Below, one piece after another: positions 51,615-62,944 of a stretch of 64,000 nt of DNA. A program made the position numbers and the translations under genes. Each line of letters opens with the position of its first letter. Positions within the stretch are counted from its first letter, which is position 1. The stretch is from Pontibacter chinhatensis (GTDB taxonomy: Bacteria > Bacteroidota > Bacteroidia > Cytophagales > Hymenobacteraceae), in the NCBI RefSeq assembly GCF_900113285.1, contig NZ_FOOT01000005.1:124001-188000 (forward strand), given 5' to 3'. A model generated the notes under the pieces. It saw nothing but the letters and a program-made list of their open reading frames with translations. It searched no databases and had not been told where the DNA came from.

Positions 51615-52721
51615 ATGAAAATAACACAACATGCTGCTTGGTCATGTTTAGCCGCACTGGTGTTCAGTGGGTGTGGCAGCAATAATCCGGAGGTGTCACA
51701 ATCGGAGCGCGTGGAGACGTTTTGCTTGGAAGACTCTTTCCGGCAGAAACTGGCGTTTGAGCAACCTGTCAGCAAGCAGGTAACCGAAGGCATCCCGCTT
51801 ACCGGAGCCGTGGAGACCAACCCGGACAAGGTAGTGCAGTTCGTGAGCCTGGTGGGGGGCGTTATCTCCAACACCTACTTCTCGCTGGGGGACAAAGTGG
51901 CGAAAGGGCAGGTGCTGGCCGAGCTGCGCAGCTCCGAACTGAGCAGCCTGCAGGCCGAAAAGAAAAACCTGGAGCTGCAGCTACAGGTGGCCGAGAGCAG
52001 GCTGCAATCCACTAAGTCTATGTATGAGGACGGCGTTTCGTCGCAGCGCGACCTGCTGGAGGCGCAAAGTGAGCTGGACATACTTAAGTCCCAACTGCAG
52101 CGGGTAAACGCCAACCTGACCCTGTACAGCGCTAGCCCCGAGAAAGGCGTGTTCCAGATAAAGGCCCCTACCTCCGGCATTATCACCTCCAAATCCATCG
52201 CAGCCGGGACGCAGATTTCGGCAGAGGGAGAGCCCCTCTTCACGATTTCTGACCTGAGCGAAGTATGGGTGATGGCCAATATCCATGCCTCCAACGTGCA
52301 GTATGTGCAGGAGGGCATGTCGGTTGATATTAAATCCCTCTCTTATCCGGATGAAACCTTTAAAGGAAAGGTGGCGGCTGTCTCGCAAGTATACGATAAT
52401 GAGGCCAGGGTGCTGAAGGCGAGGATTGTGCTGCCCAACACAGACTTGAAGTTTAAGCCGGGAATGCTGGTAGATGTGATGGCCTTGAAAGAGCGAGACA
52501 TCGAGGCCCTGAGCATCCCGACCAGGGCGCTGGTGTTCGACAACAACCAGGACTTCGTGATTGTGCACCGCTCGGATTGCGAACTGGAAATCCGGAAAGT
52601 GGAGGTCCTGACCAGTAGCAACGGCACCACCTTTCTCGCCGCCGGGCTAAAGGAAGACGAGACACTTGTTTCAAAAAATCAGCTTCTGGTTTACGAGCAG
52701 CTTAAGAACTTACAGGATTAG
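51615..52721 (+). CDS. RND efflux periplasmic adaptor (membrane-fusion lipoprotein)
   Basis: A 368-residue precursor with lipobox (SCLAALVFSGC). Adaptor domains in order: beta-barrel start (VSLVGGVISNTYFSLGDKVA), lipoyl half GDKVAKGQVLAEL, a helical hairpin (residues about 115-170), second lipoyl half FQIKAPTSGIITSKSIAAG, and beta-barrel/MP domains (VWVMANIHASNVQYVQEGMS). The CusB methionine-type metal site is not seen. It bridges the inner and outer membrane parts. The RND gene starts five bases behind. Confidence 0.92.
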   Translation: MKITQHAAWSCLAALVFSGCGSNNPEVSQSERVETFCLEDSFRQKLAFEQPVSKQVTEGIPLTGAVETNPDKVVQFVSLVGGVISNTYFSLGDKVAKGQVLAELRSSELSSLQAEKKNLELQLQVAESRLQSTKSMYEDGVSSQRDLLEAQSELDILKSQLQRVNANLTLYSASPEKGVFQIKAPTSGIITSKSIAAGTQISAEGEPLFTISDLSEVWVMANIHASNVQYVQEGMSVDIKSLSYPDETFKGKVAAVSQVYDNEARVLKARIVLPNTDLKFKPGMLVDVMALKERDIEALSIPTRALVFDNNQDFVIVHRSDCELEIRKVEVLTSSNGTTFLAAGLKEDETLVSKNQLLVYEQLKNLQD

Positions 52722-52726
52722 GACGC

Positions 52727-55700
52727 ATGCAAAAGTTTATACAAGGCATTGTCGCCTTCTCGCTGAAGAACTCCATCATCGTGTTCTTTCTGACGGGATT
52801 GTTATTAGTGGCAGGGGTTATCAGCTACATCAACACACCCATCGAGGCGTTCCCGGATGTAACCAACACCCGCGCCCGTATCATTACCCAGTGGCCGGGC
52901 AGAAGCGCCGAGGAGGTGGAGAAATTCATCACACTGCCCCTCATGAAGGAGATGAACACCATCCCCAAGAAGTCGGAGGTGCGCTCCATCTCGCTTTTTG
53001 GCCTGTCGGTGGTGACGGTGATTTTTGAGGATGGGGTGGAAGATTTCTACGCGCAGCAGTATGCCGCCAACCGCTTGCAGGGCGTGGACTTGCCGGACGG
53101 TGCGGATGCAGGCATTGAGCCGCCTTACGGGGCCACCGGTGAGATTTTCCGGTATGTGCTCAAGAGCAAAAGGCCCATTAAAGAGCTCACCGCTATCCAC
53201 GACTGGGTGATTGAGCGGGAGCTAGTCGCAGTGCCCGGCGTGGCCGATGTGGTGAGCTTTGGAGGCGAGGAAAAAATCTACGAAATCCGGATTAACCCTA
53301 CCAAGCTGGCCAACTACGACCTGTCTCCCCTGGAAGTATACGAGGCAGTGTCGAAGAGCAACATCAACGTGGGGGGCGACGTGATAGAGCGCGGAAGCCA
53401 GGCCTATGTCGTGCGCGGCGTAGGCTTGTTGGAGAGCATTGCCGATATCGAAAACATTCTGATAGAGGTAAGGGGAACCAACCCCATCCTGGTAAAGCAC
53501 GTGGCTGAGGTGGAAGTATCTGCCAAGCCGCGCTTAGGCGTGGTGGGCCTGCAGGACGAGGATGATTTGGTGCAGGGCATCGTCATCATGCTTCGCGGAG
53601 AAAACCCGGGCGACGTTATCGCGCGGCTAAAGGATAGAATTGCCGACCTGAACGACCGCATCCTACCGAAGGATGTACAGATAGAACCCTTTATCGACCG
53701 CACCGACCTGGTGGATGCCACAGTGAGCACCGTGAGCAAGAACCTGGTGGAGGGAATCTTCCTCGTATCTGTCATCGTCTTTATCTTTCTGTTCAACTGG
53801 CGCACTACCGTTATCGTCGCCTCCGTTATCCCGCTTTCCTTTTTGTTTGCCATTGTGATGCTGCGCATCCAGGGCCTGCCGGCCAACCTGATTTCCTTGG
53901 GCGCCATTGACTTTGGCCTGTTGCTGGAAGGTACGCTGGTGATTGTGGAGACGGTTTTTGTGGCGATGGAAAGGCGGGCGCACCAGCTCGGGATGGAGCG
54001 GTTTAACCGAATGAGTAAATCAGGGCTGATAAAGAAGAGCGCGGGCAGTGTGGCTACCTACATCGTGTTCGCCCAGATTATCCTCATCGTGGCCCTGCTT
54101 CCTATCTTCTCTTTCCAGAAAGTAGAAGGGAAGATGTTCTCTCCGCTGGCCTTTACGCTGGGGTACGCTCTGCTTGGGTCGCTGCTGCTGAGCATCACCT
54201 ACGTACCTGCCCTGTGCAAAGTGATGCTGAAAAGAGACATCAAGGAGAAGGAGAACTTCATCTCCCGCTTCTTCCGCAATAACCTGTTCAACCTGTTTCT
54301 GTGGAGCTTCAGGCGTAAAAAGGCCGTTGTGGCTGGCTTTGTGGGTATCCTGGCCGTCTGCACGGCAAGCTTTCTGTTCTACGGCTCTGAGTTTATACCC
54401 AAGCTGAACGAGGGAGCCCTCTACGTAAGGGCCACGCTGCCCAACAGTGTGAATATTGAGGAATCGCAGCGGCTGGCCAGGGAGATGAAGGCCAAGCTCC
54501 GGGAGTTTGAAGAGGTGAAGTTTGTGCTCAACCAGGTAGGGCGACCCAACGACGGCACCGACCCGACAGGCTTCTTCAACATCGAGTTCCACATCCAGCT
54601 GTACCCAGAAAAGGAGTGGAGCCGGAAGATAAATAAGGACGCACTGATTGATGAGATGAGGCAGGCGCTGCAGGCCTACCCGGGCATTGTATTGGGTTTC
54701 AGCCAGCCCATCCAGGACAACGTGGAAGAGTATGTGGCAGGCGTGAAGAGCTCTTTGGTGGTGAAAATATTTGGGGACGACCTCTTTGAGCTGGAAGGGT
54801 ATGCCGAGCAGGTGGCCAATAGCCTGCGGGATGTGAAAGGCATCGAAGACCTGAACATTTACCGGAACATCGGCCTGCCCGAGCTACGGGTGCAACTGCA
54901 CGACCACAAGCTAGCCCGCTACGGGGTGGATATTTCCGATGCCCAGGCGGTAGTGGAGATGGCCATAGGTGGCCGGGCGGCTACCAAGTTCTATGAGAAT
55001 GAGCGCATGTTTGATGTGCGGCTGCGCTTTGCCAAAGAGTATAGGGATGATGACCAGAAAATCGGCAACATCCTCATCCCGACCAAAGACAACCGCAAGA
55101 TTCCTCTGAAGGAGATAGCCACGATACAGTACCTGACGGGCCCGGCCTTTATCTACCGCGAGGGCAGTAGCCGCTACATTGCCGTTGGCTTTAGCATCGA
55201 GGGAAGGGATTTGGGCAGCACGATTGCGGAGGCGAAGGCAAAAGTTGCCAGTGAGGTGCAGCTGCCGGCTGTGAACAAAATGGTGTGGGCGGGCGAGTTT
55301 GAAAGCAAAGAGCGGGCAAGCAAGCAGTTGGCCGTGATTGTTCCGGCGGTTTTGCTGCTCATCCTCTTCCTGCTATACTTTAACTTCGGCACCGTCAAGG
55401 ACACGCTCATTGCAGCTAGCACTATCCCTTATGCCTTTATTGGGGGCTTTATCTCGCTTTGGGCAACGCAAACCATCTTTGGCATTTCGGCGGGAATTGG
55501 ATTCATCATCCTGTTCGGGGTCAACACCATAAACAGTATCATTCTGATTGCCGTGATGAAAGAGAACATGAGGCGAATGTCGCTGAAAGAGGCCATCAGC
55601 AACGGCGTGTATACCCGCATCCGGCCTATCGTGATGATTGCCCTGATGGGCTCTATGGGCTTGCTTCCGGCCGCGCTCTCGACGGGGATGGGCTCTGAGA

Positions 55701-55834
55701 TCCAGAAACCCCTGGCGATCATGATTGTGGGTGGCTTGCTTATATGTATGATTTTGTCGCTGACGGTGTTGCCGCAGGTGTTCTTTTTGGCTTACCGTAA
55801 AGCGGGGCAGGCGAAACAGCGGCAGGTCAGGTAG
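52727..55834 (+). CDS. CusA/CzcA-type RND efflux transporter
   Basis: A 1035-residue inner-membrane RND pump with 12 membrane segments and two large periplasmic loops. The heavy-metal-efflux subfamily is shown by the N-terminus (AFPDVTNTRARIITQWPGRS, EEVEKFITLPLM) and by the TM4 motif IDFGLLLEGTLVIVE, equivalent to DFGxxVDGxxVxVE of CzcA; here the second Asp of the proton relay is Glu. It exports monovalent or divalent cations (Cu+, Ag+, Zn2+, Co2+, Cd2+) or, less likely, organic compounds. It ends the operon of 50295-55834. Substrate is inferred from the family only. Confidence 0.94.
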   Translation: MQKFIQGIVAFSLKNSIIVFFLTGLLLVAGVISYINTPIEAFPDVTNTRARIITQWPGRSAEEVEKFITLPLMKEMNTIPKKSEVRSISLFGLSVVTVIFEDGVEDFYAQQYAANRLQGVDLPDGADAGIEPPYGATGEIFRYVLKSKRPIKELTAIHDWVIERELVAVPGVADVVSFGGEEKIYEIRINPTKLANYDLSPLEVYEAVSKSNINVGGDVIERGSQAYVVRGVGLLESIADIENILIEVRGTNPILVKHVAEVEVSAKPRLGVVGLQDEDDLVQGIVIMLRGENPGDVIARLKDRIADLNDRILPKDVQIEPFIDRTDLVDATVSTVSKNLVEGIFLVSVIVFIFLFNWRTTVIVASVIPLSFLFAIVMLRIQGLPANLISLGAIDFGLLLEGTLVIVETVFVAMERRAHQLGMERFNRMSKSGLIKKSAGSVATYIVFAQIILIVALLPIFSFQKVEGKMFSPLAFTLGYALLGSLLLSITYVPALCKVMLKRDIKEKENFISRFFRNNLFNLFLWSFRRKKAVVAGFVGILAVCTASFLFYGSEFIPKLNEGALYVRATLPNSVNIEESQRLAREMKAKLREFEEVKFVLNQVGRPNDGTDPTGFFNIEFHIQLYPEKEWSRKINKDALIDEMRQALQAYPGIVLGFSQPIQDNVEEYVAGVKSSLVVKIFGDDLFELEGYAEQVANSLRDVKGIEDLNIYRNIGLPELRVQLHDHKLARYGVDISDAQAVVEMAIGGRAATKFYENERMFDVRLRFAKEYRDDDQKIGNILIPTKDNRKIPLKEIATIQYLTGPAFIYREGSSRYIAVGFSIEGRDLGSTIAEAKAKVASEVQLPAVNKMVWAGEFESKERASKQLAVIVPAVLLLILFLLYFNFGTVKDTLIAASTIPYAFIGGFISLWATQTIFGISAGIGFIILFGVNTINSIILIAVMKENMRRMSLKEAISNGVYTRIRPIVMIALMGSMGLLPAALSTGMGSEIQKPLAIMIVGGLLICMILSLTVLPQVFFLAYRKAGQAKQRQVR

Positions 55835-56389
55835 CGCAACTCCGCTGAAGTTTATACTTTGGCATTTATACTTGAAGGTTAGTTGTTTGTGTGAGCAGGC
55901 CAGGCCTCGGAGCCTCCCTTAGCGGAAGTTCCGGGCGCCTGGCCTGCTGCGTTGATAGGGTTGGGTGTGCGGGTGCTTTATGATATGAAATGGTTATACT
56001 TTGTAGCCTATGTAGCGAATGACCCACTGCTGAGAGCTTTGTTGGCTAAGACGAAATGCTATTTAGTCAGCTATGAGGAAGGGAACCACTACGTGTGTAA
56101 TGTGATTCCTTGGTGTAAGAGCGTTTCATCCTTTTCCTTTTGTTATCCTGAAAGGATCCTGGTGGCTAGTAGTTCAGGCTTACCCCCCTTCTACCAAGTT
56201 TATTAACAGAATGACAGATAGTTTAGAGGACGTTGCGAATAGAATTAATTGGCCCTGCCTCTGGGGTGAGTAGACTGTAAGTTAGGTTTTATACTTCCCT
56301 TGGGAGACAATAGGCGCTACAGGTTCCCCATACCTAAGGGGCATGCTGGCGACAGAAAAAGTAAGGGTATGAGATGTATAGCAGCCAGC
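55835..56389. other. Non-coding region with inverted repeat
   Basis: Convergent spacer between the efflux operon and a lipoprotein gene. GCAGGCCAGGC/GCCTGGCCTGC (55895-55947, loop about 30 bases) may end the operon, though no T-run follows. GTAAGAGCGTTTCAT at 56114-56128 recurs at 21080-21094. TATCCTGAAAGGATC (56144-56158) is another small palindrome. Five AAGTATA heptamers lie within it. An 84-codon frame (55952-56206) is not believed. Confidence 0.55.
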
Positions 56390-56432
56390 AAGTATAAAAG
56401 CTAACCATAATTGCTGGTTAGCTTTTATACTT
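56390..56432 (-). terminator. 18-bp perfect inverted repeat built on AAGTATA
   Basis: Left arm AAGTATAAAAGCTAACCA, loop of seven bases, right arm its exact complement. The heptamer is at the outer end of both arms. It lies 17 bases behind the lipoprotein stop and can act as a terminator on either strand. Confidence 0.75.
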
Positions 56433-56448
56433 TGGATGTGTTTATACT

Positions 56449-57156
56449 TTACTCTTCTACGTCCCTAAACATATCTTTGGTGTCGGCGGCGCCTTCCAGG
56501 GCCAGGTACTCTGCCTGCAGGGTGCGGATTTTGAGGTTATCAGATGTGCTGATTTGTCCTTCAAGCTGGCGGCGACGGTCATTCAGCTGGCTGTACACAT
56601 GGTCCACGTAGTCCCAGTCGTTCTGGGTCCAGTTGCTCTTTTTGGTGCGTACGGTGCCGATAAAGGTTAAATAGGCCTCCCGGAGCTGCGCTGGTTGCAG
56701 CTGGTCGATGCTGGCGTACTCGCGCAGCAGGTCCTTCTGCCAACTGGTTACTTTTTCTGCCTGCAAGGGCTGTTGCATACGGCGATCCTGGCGCTCCTCC
56801 CAGCTGCGGTAGCGTCTCTGCAGGTCTCTGTACTCGGCTTTAGACTTCTCGGAGAGGCTGTCGAAGTTCTCTTCCAGTTGGGCGTTGCGGCGGCGAAGCT
56901 CCTCTTTTGCCTGCGGCCACTCACGGCGGATGGCCGTATCGCCTTTATCTGCCTGCTTGTTCAGCCAGCCCCTGAACTCCTCCAGCTCCCGCTCTGCCGT
57001 TTTTCCAGAGCGCACCACGGTGGCCGTATCGCGTTCTTCCGTTGTGGTCACGTCTCCTTCCTCACTCGCTACCTCACGGCGGCCATCGCAGCTCCACAAC
57101 AGGGCAGCCAGGCAAAGTATAAAAGTGATATTTAAAGTATAGGTGGCCTTTTTCAT
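56449..57156 (-). CDS. Coiled-coil lipoprotein, unknown
   Basis: From the ATG at 57156 a lipoprotein signal (NITFILCLAALLWSC) leads to a 210-residue, strongly charged, helical protein (EELRRRNAQLEENFDSLSEK; DLQRRYRSWEERQDRRMQQP) with heptad-like spacing, ending QAEYLALEGAADTKDMFRDVEE. It is probably anchored to a membrane facing the periplasm. Starts 6 and 24 bases upstream are possible but not better. No family recognised; no partner gene in the same direction. Confidence 0.8.
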   Translation of the reverse strand: MKKATYTLNITFILCLAALLWSCDGRREVASEEGDVTTTEERDTATVVRSGKTAERELEEFRGWLNKQADKGDTAIRREWPQAKEELRRRNAQLEENFDSLSEKSKAEYRDLQRRYRSWEERQDRRMQQPLQAEKVTSWQKDLLREYASIDQLQPAQLREAYLTFIGTVRTKKSNWTQNDWDYVDHVYSQLNDRRRQLEGQISTSDNLKIRTLQAEYLALEGAADTKDMFRDVEE

Positions 57157-57217
57157 CAGCATGTTTCTAGCATTTTTCATTTGATGCTATAGTACGAAAC
57201 TTGCCGGTTCAGGATGC

Positions 57218-59077
<1,860 letters not shown>

Positions 59078-59273
59078 GATACTTCTTTTATAACGCACCA
59101 ATTTGTACTTTCTTGCCTTAAACTGGTGTCTCTTTGACAGGAGTATACCTGATAGTATACCTTTTACGGTGTAACAGGCAATTGCGTATGATTCGGTTGG
59201 TTGAATAAGGTAACGGCATCCAGCCCGCTTTTTGTTCAATTTGGTTTATCTTTAGCCAAACACAGCTTCACTT

Positions 59274-60086
59274 ATGGCCCTCTTTTCATCCAGAGATTAT
59301 ATACCGCAAACAGGGGGTGAGCCTCCTCATTTTGGCTACAGCTTTCTGCCGGGTTTGCTGTTTGTGGCGCTTATGTGGCTGGTTAGTTTTCTGAGCTACC
59401 TTACCAATGTCAACCTGGCCTTTCTGGGGATTATGCCGCGCAATTTCCTGGGACTGATCGGGGTCTTTCTGGGCCCTTTGATACACAGCGACCTGCTGCA
59501 CCTGCTCTCTAATACCTTTCCGCTGGTGCTGCTCTCGGGGTTTATACTTTACATGCACCGCCGTGTGGCGCTAAAGGTAGTGGTGCTGGTATACCTGCTC
59601 AGCGGCTTGCTTACGTGGGTTATTGGCAGGCAGGCCTACCATATCGGAGCGAGTGGGGTGGTGTATGGCTTGGCGGGCTTTCTGCTGTTTAACGGCTTTC
59701 TGCGGCAAAACCGGGGCGCTATGGCGGTATCGCTGGCGGTGCTGTTTCTGTACAGTGGCTTGTTTTACGGGATTTTCCCCGGTGAGGAGCGGGTGTCGTG
59801 GGAGGGACATTTGGCTGGCCTGCTCAGCGGCTTGATAGCAGCCATTGCCTTTGGGGAAGGGGAGCTAACCAAGGAGGCGAACAGGCCTCTGGAACCGGAT
59901 GTGGTGCAGCGCCATGTAAGTAGTACAGCAGGCAAACACTACCAGCACATGTTCATCAGCTACAGCGTGCAGCCGGAAGAACTGAGCAAGCCTTACCATT
60001 ATACTTTTGACGCAGCCAGTTTATCGGCTAAAGTGTCAACCCCCGCCGCGCCTGCTCCGTCTAAGGATAAGGCCAAACCAAAGTGA
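59274..60086 (+). CDS. Rhomboid-family intramembrane serine protease
   Basis: A 270-residue protein with six membrane segments. The catalytic Ser is in GASGVVYGLAGFLLF (GxSG) and the His in WEGHLAGLLSGL of the last segment; the Asn-type oxyanion segment is HLLSNTFPLVLLSG. It cleaves other membrane proteins within the bilayer. A C-terminal tail of about 70 residues, unlike a standard rhomboid, ends in Lys/Pro-rich sequence. The next gene begins four bases after the stop, so they are cotranscribed. Confidence 0.92.
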   Translation: MALFSSRDYIPQTGGEPPHFGYSFLPGLLFVALMWLVSFLSYLTNVNLAFLGIMPRNFLGLIGVFLGPLIHSDLLHLLSNTFPLVLLSGFILYMHRRVALKVVVLVYLLSGLLTWVIGRQAYHIGASGVVYGLAGFLLFNGFLRQNRGAMAVSLAVLFLYSGLFYGIFPGEERVSWEGHLAGLLSGLIAAIAFGEGELTKEANRPLEPDVVQRHVSSTAGKHYQHMFISYSVQPEELSKPYHYTFDAASLSAKVSTPAAPAPSKDKAKPK

Positions 60087-60090
60087 ACCT

Positions 60091-60885
60091 ATGCGAGAGA
60101 AGCAAGAAGAAACCCGCCAATACCCCCAACAAGTAAGCGAGCCTAAGAGCCGCTTTGACACTGATCCATCCGAATCCCGCCCTGATACCCGGCAGCAGGA
60201 CGAGGAAGTAAAACAGAGCAAGTTGCCCCTGTTTATAACCGCGGCGCTTATTGGCTGTCTGGTTGCCTCGTACTTTATTTTTCCTGGCTTTCAGCAGGGG
60301 GTAAAGGAGGGCTGGGAGGTGCTCACGAGCGGCGACGAGCAACGCATATCGGAGTGGGTAGGCCAGTTCAGTTTCTGGGGGCCGGTGTTTATTATCCTGG
60401 CCATGGTTGCCCAGATGTTCTTGCTGGTGGTGAATGTGGTGCTGCTGATGTTGGTGGCTATTATCGCCTACGGGCCTGTCTGGGGCTCCCTTATAGCGGT
60501 GGCGGCCGTGATGGTAGCCTCTACTGTCGGGTATATGATTGGCCGGGGCATAGGCGCTGCGGGGGTAAGCAAGCTGATTGGGCAGAAATCGCAGCAGAAG
60601 GTATCGCAGTGGATGGATGAGTATGGCATCTGGGCTATCGTGATTGCCCGCATATCCCCCTTCCTGTCAAACGATGCGGTGAGCCTGGTGGCCGGGCTGG
60701 CCTGCATGGGATACCTGCGCTTTATGGCGGCCACGCTGGCTGGCATCGTGCCGCTTACCATACTGCTGGCCTGGCTGGGTGAGGATAACGACCGCCTCAT
60801 GAATGGCTTGATCTGGGTTTCAGCCGCCAGCCTGGCTGTGTTCCTGGGCTACCTGGGGTATAAAAAGTTCATCAGCAAGAAGTAA
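60091..60885 (+). CDS. TVP38/TMEM64 (VTT/DedA) family membrane protein
   Basis: A 264-residue protein with a polar N-terminus of about 45 residues and six hydrophobic stretches. The VTT domain holds AIIAYGPVWGSLIAVAAVMV, STVGYMIGRGIG, the conserved ARISPFLSNDAVSLVAGLA and MAATLAGIVPLTILLAWLG. The family includes lipid scramblases and flippases. The ATG at 60091, four bases behind the rhomboid stop, is favoured over an in-frame start inside that gene. Confidence 0.92.
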   Translation: MREKQEETRQYPQQVSEPKSRFDTDPSESRPDTRQQDEEVKQSKLPLFITAALIGCLVASYFIFPGFQQGVKEGWEVLTSGDEQRISEWVGQFSFWGPVFIILAMVAQMFLLVVNVVLLMLVAIIAYGPVWGSLIAVAAVMVASTVGYMIGRGIGAAGVSKLIGQKSQQKVSQWMDEYGIWAIVIARISPFLSNDAVSLVAGLACMGYLRFMAATLAGIVPLTILLAWLGEDNDRLMNGLIWVSAASLAVFLGYLGYKKFISKK

Positions 60886-61144
60886 GCCTACAGTTATACT
60901 TTATTGGCGGTGCAGCCCAGTGGCAGGGGTTATCTTCCCCCTCCTTAATGCGCAAAAGTTATCTCCTTCTTTAGGTTTGTACTTTGTTTATTTATAATGA
61001 ATATTATAAAAATCTTACGTATTTGAATTTTCTCTAAAAGGCCCTTTAGCAGCATTTCGGATAACATTGCAAAACCCAAACAAAAATCCATCGTTTAAGC
61101 GGTTTATTGTTTAGAAAATCGATGTTTCACGAAATGGACTGCTT

Positions 61145-61669
61145 ATGTTTAGGATCAAAGTACTCGCAGCCGTGTTCTATGTAGTAGTGGCACTGGCTGA
61201 AGAATTATCCTTCTTCCAAGCTGATTATTCCGCTCCGAATATCGAAGAAACGCCCTCCGGAATAACCCTAGAATGGCCCCCGCTGGAACCAGAAGACAAG
61301 GCCACCAACCCGGAAGCGTTACCCGAACCCACCCCGACCCTCACAGTTACTGCTTCCATATACCACCCAGAGCCAGGCCAGACCGATTCCACGCCCTACA
61401 TCACCGCCGACGGCTCACGCATCAACAAAAAAGACCCCAAGAAACACCGCTGGATTGCCGTCTCCCGTGACCTGCATAGCAGGTGGGGAGGAGTCATGGA
61501 GTTTGGTGACTCGCTTTGGGTAACAGGCATATCAGAGGAGCTGGATGGCCTGTACATTGTGCGTGATGTGATGAACCAGCGGATGCGCAACAAAATAGAT
61601 ATTCTGGTAGGCAGACACGATCCCATCTACGGCAAGTGGGAAAACGTGCAGATCGCGAAGCTGGATTAG
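61145..61669 (+). CDS. 3D-domain (RlpA-like double-psi barrel) envelope protein
   Basis: A 174-residue protein with an N-terminal hydrophobic stretch (VLAAVFYVVVALAEELSF), a Pro/Glu-rich linker and a C-terminal 3D domain: LTVTASIYHPEPGQ, WIAVSRDLHS, GDSLWVTG, LDGLYIVRDVMNQRMRNKID. The family occurs in lytic transglycosylases and peptidoglycan-binding proteins; an enzyme is possible only if the late Asp (RDVM, KIDI) is catalytic. Probably secreted or inner-membrane-anchored. Monocistronic; TAGGTTTG at 60972 could be a distant -7 box. Confidence 0.83.
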   Translation: MFRIKVLAAVFYVVVALAEELSFFQADYSAPNIEETPSGITLEWPPLEPEDKATNPEALPEPTPTLTVTASIYHPEPGQTDSTPYITADGSRINKKDPKKHRWIAVSRDLHSRWGGVMEFGDSLWVTGISEELDGLYIVRDVMNQRMRNKIDILVGRHDPIYGKWENVQIAKLD

Positions 61670-61741
61670 CGGGCAATTATACCTTGTGCTGCTGCAGGAT
61701 TATCGTTATTTTGGGTGCTTAAAACCTAAAATAATAGCGAA

Positions 61742-62305
61742 ATGATAACCTACCAGGAGGCCAGGGAACTGCTCGAAAGTATGACCCGAAGTGAAAGCTT
61801 GCTGCGCCATGCTTATACCGTGGAATTGGTGATGCGCGCCTATGCGGCCAAATTGGGGGAAAACGAAGAGCAGTGGGGCATCACCGGCCTGCTGCACGAC
61901 GCTGACTACGAGGCCCACCCGGATCAACACCCTAATGTGATTGTAGGCTTGCTGCGGGAGCGTGGTGAGGAGGAGATGGCGCATGCTATTTCGGCGCACT
62001 ACACCAAGTGGGGTGTACCCTACAACTCGCTGCTGGATAAGGCGCTGCTTGCCTGTGATGAGATCACGGGCTTTATTGTAGCCTGCGCCTTAATCCGTCC
62101 GGGAAGGTTGCAGGGGCTGGAGGCAAAGTCGGTGGTGAAGCGGCTGGGGCAGAAGAGTTTTGCCGCCTCCGTTGACAGGGAGGAGGTACGCCTCGGTGCC
62201 GAGAAGTTTGGCGTGGACCTGAAGGAGCACATCAGCTTCATCATCGGGGTACTACAACAGCACCAGCAGGAGCTGCAACTGGAGCCAGTGGGAGAGCAGG
62301 CGTAA
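61742..62305 (+). CDS. HD-domain phosphohydrolase-like protein
   Basis: A 187-residue protein. The HD superfamily motifs are visible: His in LLRHAYTVELVM, the HD doublet in TGLLHDADYEAHPDQHP, His in AISAHYTKW and Asp in LACDEITG. These bind two divalent metals and cleave phosphoester bonds, often nucleotides. The family resembles YedJ/HDIG proteins used in many contexts; substrate unknown. It stands alone with a terminator behind it, next to composite copy C. Confidence 0.88.
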   Translation: MITYQEARELLESMTRSESLLRHAYTVELVMRAYAAKLGENEEQWGITGLLHDADYEAHPDQHPNVIVGLLRERGEEEMAHAISAHYTKWGVPYNSLLDKALLACDEITGFIVACALIRPGRLQGLEAKSVVKRLGQKSFAASVDREEVRLGAEKFGVDLKEHISFIIGVLQQHQQELQLEPVGEQA

Positions 62306-62325
62306 GTTACTGGAAGCAAAGTAAA

Positions 62326-62368
62326 AAAGCGGCAGCTGCTGGTAAAGCAGCTGTCGCTTTTATTTTTT
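62326..62368 (+). terminator. Terminator of the HD-domain gene
   Basis: AAAGCG-CAGCTGCT/AGCAGCTG-CGCTTT with one mismatch and a short loop, followed by TATTTTTT. Confidence 0.82.
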
Positions 62369-62387
62369 AGATAGGTTTTAGTGATAC

Positions 62388-62930
62388 CGGGTCCAATCAC
62401 CCCTTACCCCTCAGAGCTACGCTCGCTACCTTCGAACTCGTGTTCTCGGTAGTCTAAGGAGGGGAGCTCTGTGATTGCTTTGGCTGAAGTATAAATCACA
62501 TAGCCTCGGTTCTCGCGCGGACAGGTCGCGACCTGTCCCTACAAAGTATAAACCCACCCCTAACCCCTCCCGAGAGGGGAATTATACTTACTTCTTCTCC
62601 TGTCATCTCGAGCTGCGCAAGAGATCTATCGGGAACTCTAACCAGATCTCTCCTAAGGGTCGAGATGACAGCAAGGGCAGGAGCTATCGACCTCTTCCCA
62701 GCCTTTGGGTTGAGCGCCTTGTGGATGTTGCGGTGCCCGAAGGGCAGCCCGCAGCGGAGCGAGGAGCAGCTTCAGGCACACCGCGCGATGCCCGAAGGCG
62801 AGGCCTCCGGCCTGGGAGGGAGCCAGAGCTGGAGGTGAAACAGTAGCTTAAGTAAGTCTTGAGGATGAACTGGAGCTAGTAAGGATAGCTTGGTTCGGAT
62901 TGCGGGAAACGGCGGCTATGAAAGTATAGC
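62388..62930 (-). repeat. Composite palindromic element, copy C (inverted)
   Basis: Read on the minus strand it repeats copy A: CTCCCTCCCAGGCCGGAGGC with TCGCCTTCGGGCATCGCGCG; ACAAGGCGCTCAACCCAAAG; TGTCATCTCGACCC..AGAGATCT..AGATCTCT..CGAGATGACA; CCCCTCTCGGGAGGGG with GTGGGTTTATAC; GGACAGGTCGCGACCTGTCC (62519-62538); and TTAGACTACCGAGAAC..GTAGCTCTGAGGGG. It fills a convergent gap. Runs of up to 20-50 identical bases with copy A. Confidence 0.82.
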
Positions 62931-62944
62931 CAAAGTATAAAAAG

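Noticed and set aside
55952-56206. 84-codon open frame behind the efflux operon
   Set aside because: It runs through small repeats (GTAAGAGCGTTTCAT, TATCCTGAAAGGATC), and its codon use is unlike the real genes.
62475-62846. 123-codon frame in composite copy C
   Set aside because: It is formed by the repeat modules themselves and is not conserved in copies A and B.
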